NCBI RefSeq assembly: GCF_027409185.1
Contig: NC_084462.1
Location: 83,686,179 to 83,750,178, forward strand
From: Cynocephalus volans
Lineage: Eukaryota; Chordata; Mammalia; Dermoptera; Cynocephalidae
Reading direction: 5' to 3'
DNA length: 64,000 bases
Of the stretch, positions 59,040 through 64,000 are shown piece by piece (position 1 is the stretch's first letter; each line of letters starts with the position of its first letter). Both the position numbers and the translations under genes were made by a program. The notes beneath the pieces are model-generated. The model was given only the letters and a program-made list of their open reading frames with translations. It did no database searches and was not told the origin of the DNA.

Positions 59040-60079
59040 ATCATCATATAAAATGAAGGTAGGACTCTCTAGAAGCAGATGCTTCTAGCAGTTTGGGGCA
59101 ACAGATGCTATTAGGGCTCAACAGCTGTGAAGGTAAGGGGAAAGCAGGACTGGGCAGAGGGAGAAGTTGAACTGCCTAGCTAGCATGATAAAGCCTCGAC
59201 CAGCCTGGGGCAGGCAGCTGTGGGGCAAGCATTGCTTGTTAGGGTGCTTTGCTCCAGAACCAAATGCCCATGCCTGCTTAGTCCCTGGTAGCAAGCTTGA
59301 CCCTGGGTGAGGTGGCTCTCTGCAGCTGAACTAGACCCCAACACAGCTGACAGCTGAAAGCTGTCCTGTGATCACAGTCCCCAATCTGGGCAGCAAATCC
59401 TTCCACGAAGAGGAAGTGGGGTGAGGATATGTGTTCGTGCCTAGCACATAGTACCAGTTACATGTCCAAGGAAAAACTCAGTCTTTCTACAGTGTTGTTA
59501 CATGGCACTCTCTGCTTTACAGAATGTTAGGGTTGGGAGGTTAGAGAGATTTTTTTGGCTAATTACTCCTCAACCCCCACCTTTTGCAGATGTCTGACTT
59601 TTCTTCCCTGAATCATTGCTCTGAAAGACAGACGGTGGCATGATGCCTTCTTGCACCCACTCTCCCCACCAAACAACACTCCACTACTCACCTGCAAGGA
59701 ACGCAAATGGCTTTACTGCCTCAGAGAGTTTTTTCTCACTTAGAATTGTGTTAAAAAGGGACAACCATTTGAGGGAAAGAGAGGAGAATGAGGGTAAAAA
59801 TTAGGAGGAAAAGACTACCCTGGGATTATAACCATGATGTGTATTATCCAGAAAAGCCTTGATCACCCCCTCCCCCCTTCAAGCTGATGAGTAAATGAAG
59901 GACAAAACAGACTCTATCAAAAGATCCTCTGCCTTTCTACCTGTTAGAACTCTTGCAAAAATTATGTGGAGATTTCACTGGGGACTTAGGGAAAAAAATG
60001 TCTTAAAGGGCCTCCTTAACTGGTATTAATGACCAGGTCTTTGAATAGCTCATCTCCAACCCCCATCCTCTCAACAGAA
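59040..60079. other. Unclassified DNA, partly LTR-like
   Basis: 59090-59420 shares 'gggcagagggagaagttgaa' and nearby CC-rich text with 30541 on, hinting at an old LTR family. A 9-bp-arm palindrome is at 59069-59088. The rest is unrecognised. Confidence 0.3.
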
Positions 60080-60084
60080 TATCT

Positions 60085-60175
60085 GTGTGGTGATCCATTC
60101 ATTCATTCATCAAGTGGTTATTTAAGTGCTTACTAAGTGCTCGCCCCATGCCAGGTGCAGGGGAGAAGGTAGGGA
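60085..60175 (-). repeat. L2 LINE 3' end, antisense
   Basis: 'ccattcattcattcatcaag', 'tggttatttaagtgcttact' and 'gctcgccccatgccaggtgc' are the reverse of the L2 terminus. Confidence 0.65.
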
Positions 60176-62099
60176 ACTGTAACATGGTATGAAGTGGTGC
60201 ACGGACGATGTTGGCTGGAGACTTCAGCCAGTGCTCCTGGATGCTTCTCTCTGGTTTTGACATCTCTTTCTAGGTTGCACTAAACATTTTAATTTACATG
60301 GTTAACGTGGCAGTTTTATTTTCCTTTTAAAACATTTCACTTTTCCTACTCCAACATCTCTCCTTCCCAGGTCTCAGGGAAGCCAAGGGCTGGCTTTCAT
60401 TGTCGATCACCCTTTTCTCCCTTGCCTGCTCCTCTCTCTTTCCTTTGCTATTTGGGTGCACAAGTCAGCGTTCTTAGGAGGGACTGCAGTGTTAGCCCTC
60501 CAGGGAAGTCAAGGGGTAGGGAAAGGAAAGGAGAATTGAGGGAAGTCTCTGAGGTTCCCATCAGAAAACCGGGGGACTGAGGAAGTCCATTAAGTGCATT
60601 CATAATAATAGCCAATGTTTGTATAACACCAACCATATGCCCAGCACACAGACTAACCTTCAGGTCAGCTGATTGTTGGGAGGGGCAGTTAAGGAGGGGT
60701 TTATGCTGACTTGGGCTGAAGGTGGGCCTGGGGGAAGGATAGAAACTTAACTAAAATTTGGGTAACAAGCATTTTGTTCTGATTACTCAGTGAGGACAAA
60801 ACAGTTCAGTTAATCATTTGTGAGGCAAAGGATGGAAATCTGGAGGGTCAGTGTCTGGTCTTGTCATAGTGGGATATACTTGAGTATTATCTAAAGCATT
60901 TGGAGAAGGGTGTTTCTTTGTAGTAAGCCCTTTTCAGAACACAAAAGAGTGGGGAGATTTCTTTAATCATCCCTGTTTTCTGGGAGCACAGGGCTTAGGT
61001 GAAATTCAACATTAAAGTTTATAGTGGAAATGGGAAACACACTATTTACTGTAACTAACAGTAACTAACAAATCCTCAAATAGTTCGAACATGTTTAAAG
61101 TTTATTTATCACTTATGTGAAGTTCCAAATGAATGTCCCTGATTGATTGGTCGTTCTTCCCCAAATGTTGATTCAGAAACACGGGACCCTTTTATCTTGT
61201 GGTTCCATCATCTTCAGTGTGAGCTTCCAAAGGCCATCTTGCTCATTTACACCAAACTGTCAGAAGTGGCAGGAGCATGGAGGATCAGGTGTTCATGGGT
61301 CAGGCCGAGAAATGACACCCAACATTCCTATTCACACTTTATTGGCTAGAACACAGTTACGGGGCCACATCTAAGTGTGAGAGAAGCTGGGAGATGAGGC
61401 CTCCTTCTGTGCCCAGGAAAGAGAAATGGGTTTGGAGAACAGGTAGAAAATTCTTCACAGAGTCACAATTTCTATGATTTATAGTACAAAATGAATGATT
61501 AAATAAACAATCGGTCAGCACGTAGCTTTAAAAAAGAGATAAATTTTTATGTACTAATATATAATTTCTAAAGTATTTTAAATATGAAAAAAAATTAGCA
61601 GAGAAGAGTTTGTATATTAGTTAGGATCAGCTCTGTCCCCCTTAAAAACAATAATAAGATATTCGTCAGCATCCTGGTACATGTATAGGATGCTCTAGAA
61701 GAATCTACAACAAACTTGCACCAGTGACTGCCTCTTTACTTGCTAAGGATTATGTGTTCATTCTTCCAAAACTGTTCCCTGCTTTCTCTTGAGAATTACT
61801 AGGCATATTCTCTGTTATTTATTTATTTTTTTTATCCCTATTACTCAGCTGTTACCTTCATAGAGCTTTGCATTAATATGTAGGTATTTTTTCTGGCTCC
61901 CTCTTGATTTTTAGTAGCAAATGCTTTTGATCCTGTTATCAAGCCTTTTACTAAATGTTCTTCAGTCTTTGTGAAAAGCCCTTTAGGAAGCAGTATGGAA
62001 ATGATGGACTTGCTAAGGGACAAACTCTGGATACTCAAATCCCATTCTTTGGCAATAAATAGACCCTTACTGACTACGCAGCCTAAAATAGCTCCCAAA
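60176..62099. other. Unclassified DNA
   Basis: About 1.9 kb without a recognised repeat or exon. A small tandem 'agtaactaac' repeat lies near 61050-61070. Confidence 0.35.
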
Positions 62100-62292
62100 T
62101 CAATTCTTTCCACATTACCTTGTTTTATTTTCATTGCAGTGCTTATTACTACCAGATACTTAAAAAAATGCATTTGGTAATTGTCTCCCTCTGTAGAGTG
62201 TAAGATACATGGTAAATGGACTTTCTCCATCCATTCTAATGGTATCATGTGCATAGGATAATGTCTTGCATCTAATGGGACTCTAATAAAAA
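62100..62292 (+). repeat. L2 LINE fragment
   Basis: 'ccctctgtagagtgtaagat', 'aatgtcttgcatctaatggg' and 'actctaataaa' fit the L2 3' end in sense, decayed. The minus-strand 159-codon frame at 61841-62320 runs antisense across it. Confidence 0.55.
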
Positions 62293-62479
62293 TTTTGTGC
62301 ATGTGTGTATGAATCTCCACAGCTTGTTGCTTACTTTATATTTACGTTCTTTTTTTCTAAGCTCCCACTCTTATTGTATTATAAATTCTCCAGTTCCCTA
62401 CTTAGGATTTCAAGGCACTTTGCCTACAGTTTTACCACGGCATGAGCACATTGTACTGCAATTGCTGGCTTATACTTCT

Positions 62480-62577
62480 GTCCCTCAAATGTGAGCTTCT
62501 TAAGGGCAGAGCTCTCGTCTGATCAATCATTGTATCTTCAGTTCTTTGTAGCCAATAGATGAATGAAAGTACTGAAG
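62480..62577 (+). repeat. L2 LINE 3' end
   Basis: 'caaatgtgagcttcttaagg', 'gcagagctctcgtctgatca', 'atcattgtatcttcagttct' and 'aatagatgaatgaaagtact' follow the L2 terminal signature. Confidence 0.75.
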
Positions 62578-63607
62578 AAATGTTCCAGGTTTTGGTTTTT
62601 TTTAAAAAATACAATCATAAAAAATAACGACTCTGAAGAATCTCCATGCTTCTAATTGTTTGAAAGACAATCTTTATTACCTGATGATTTCCTACTTGGC
62701 ATTAAATAAAATAGTAAAAAGGTACTTTTCAAGACTACAGAGATAGTTAAGATGCAGATTATAAGAAAACACACCAGAGGGAAAGAAAAGTTCAGAAAAC
62801 CAAGAAATGGGGATTAAAGCAAAGAAGTTTGTTGTTGAACCAAGAAGAGGGTGTTCTAGTGCATAATCAGGATCTACGAAGGATGCAGACACTAGCTGTT
62901 TAGTGGAAAAGAATTTGAATAGGCATCAAAAAATTCCAGCGATGAAAATCCGTTGTGAATGTCTGGTTGGATTCTCTGTGCCCTCAGCATAGCAACCTGT
63001 AAAGACAAGGTGAATTTGATTCCTCAGCTGAAATGTGAGACAATCATTCAAGATGTAACTAAAGAAGAATTTATAATGCTTTGGTAAAAACAACAACAAC
63101 AAAACCCAAAAAATAACCAGAGGAATACTACTCATGGAGAAGGAAAATATTTTCAGTCTTTAATCTGGTCACAGCTCTTTGGCTTAACTGGGGAGGTCAA
63201 CTAAAAAAAAAAAAAAATTCCAGCATTTCTTTGGAGAAAATAAACTCTGGGTTTCTTTAAGCATTGCTCAATTACCCCAGGAAGCAGGGGGCAGGGAGCA
63301 TGCAAGGTTGTTTCTAAAGAATTTCATTGATTCAGCAGAATAAAGTAGAGATTTAATGATTATTTTCTCGATTGCAGCATTCCTGAGAATTTTAGCACTT
63401 CAGTTAATTTTATTTTATTGCAATTACATTTTAATTTTACTTAATTAGATAAGGCAACAGAGGATGAAGTTGATTTTGAGAACCCTTTGTAAACTATAAA
63501 AACTGTGCTAATATAGTAGCTATTATTGTATTATGATTACTATTGTTCTGTCCCTGAACTTGGGGAAGGCAGTAGGGAGTCTGGAGAAACAAACATTCTC
63601 TTTGTTT
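62578..63607. other. Unclassified DNA
   Basis: A-tracts at about 63203-63217. The AT-rich complex block 63320-63540 is free of recognised repeats and could be conserved non-coding DNA. Confidence 0.35.
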
Positions 63608-63690
63608 CTTTTTTTGGCAACTGGCTAGTATGGGGATCCAAATCCTAGACCTTGACTTGTCTCAACCTCATGTCTAACTAAAGAACACGG
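63608..63690 (-). repeat. Decayed CYN-type SINE
   Basis: On the minus strand: 'tgagacaagtcaaggtctag', 'gatttggatccccatactag' (B-box region and tail of the tRNA part), 'ccagttgcc', then a short A-run. It matches the 3' half of the copy at 49063-49165. It is older than the other copies. Confidence 0.6.
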
Positions 63691-64000
63691 TTGGTTCCTA
63701 GATCAGTGGAGACTGACCCTGAGATCAACCCCTGAAGTGATTCCTGCAGAGCCTCTAGACTGGAAGCTGTCATGTGATAGATGACAGCCAGGGTACTGGA
63801 TCAATTTCAAAGTGCTTCAGTTGGACAGAGAACTATTAATATATTTATCACCACAGGTATTAGCTATATGTCACTATTGAGAAACTGCTGTACAGTGTTT
63901 TTTAAATCCTTTTGAAAGGGATCTTAGCCAGAGAATGGCCATCTTTGGGGTGACTAAGACCAATCAGAACACTTCAGTTAGCTATTAACTTGGGAACTGA
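63691..64000. other. Unclassified DNA at the window end
   Basis: Nothing recognised. Confidence 0.3.

Noticed and set aside
61841-62320. 159-codon open frame on the minus strand
   Set aside because: No recognisable domain, it runs antisense across an L2 fragment, and there are no splice or promoter signals. A frame of this length can occur by chance in 64 kb.

Overview
This is a non-coding, repeat-rich piece of a placental mammal nuclear genome. I recognise no functional host protein-coding gene, rRNA, canonical tRNA or CRISPR array. The evidence is the mix of mammal-wide ancient repeats (MIR, L2, MER5A, MER20, HAL1), MaLR/ERVL-type solo LTRs and old L1 fragments, plus one nearly complete recent L1. 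The best clue to species is a tRNA-Ile-like SINE. One copy is a two-monomer dimer at 23444-23608, others are single at 1484-1592 and 49063-49165, and a decayed copy lies at 63608-63690. SINEs of this kind (CYN) are known from colugos (Dermoptera), so I infer Galeopterus or Cynocephalus with moderate confidence.

Layout. 0-8 kb: an old antisense L1 (2177-5180) and three sense L1 3' ends, with a MER20 at 6911-7120. 8-13 kb: a ~350-bp local duplication (8930-9285 and 10832-11185, about 94% alike in its core) and two solo LTRs. 13-16 kb: a three-level nest in which HAL1 is split by an L1 3' end that is itself split by a solo LTR. 16-20.6 kb: mostly unclassified DNA with a second MER20 and a second LTR of the nest's family. 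20.6-22.3 kb: a processed pseudogene of C8orf33 (UPF0488 family) whose 3' UTR carries a 578-bp insertion made of ~105-bp GC-rich tandem units, a pyrimidine-rich block and an A-rich tail, flanked by a 10-bp target-site duplication. I do not recognise that element; it looks like a VNTR-bearing retroposon and is the most novel item here.

23-42 kb is comparatively repeat-poor: scattered MIR, L2, MER5A and older repeats, and long stretches (about 26.6-29.8 kb and 33.4-38.3 kb) where I see no repeat and no convincing exon. 42.9-49.2 kb is a pile of old antisense L1 fragments containing a long (CCTT)n microsatellite. 49394-56177 is a full-length antisense L1 with a 16-bp target-site duplication, 5' UTR promoter with a YY1-type site, ORF1 (one nonsense codon), ORF2 (two nonsense codons and one frameshift) and G-rich 3' UTR tracts. 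56.2-64 kb holds L2, LTR and SINE remnants between unclassified stretches.

The genes do not form a pathway. The functional content visible is L1 machinery (ORF1 RNA-binding protein, ORF2 endonuclease/reverse transcriptase), now disabled in this copy, and the non-autonomous passengers that L1 proteins normally mobilise: SINEs, the processed pseudogene and probably the VNTR element. Repeat-family names come from recalled consensus features, not from a database search.
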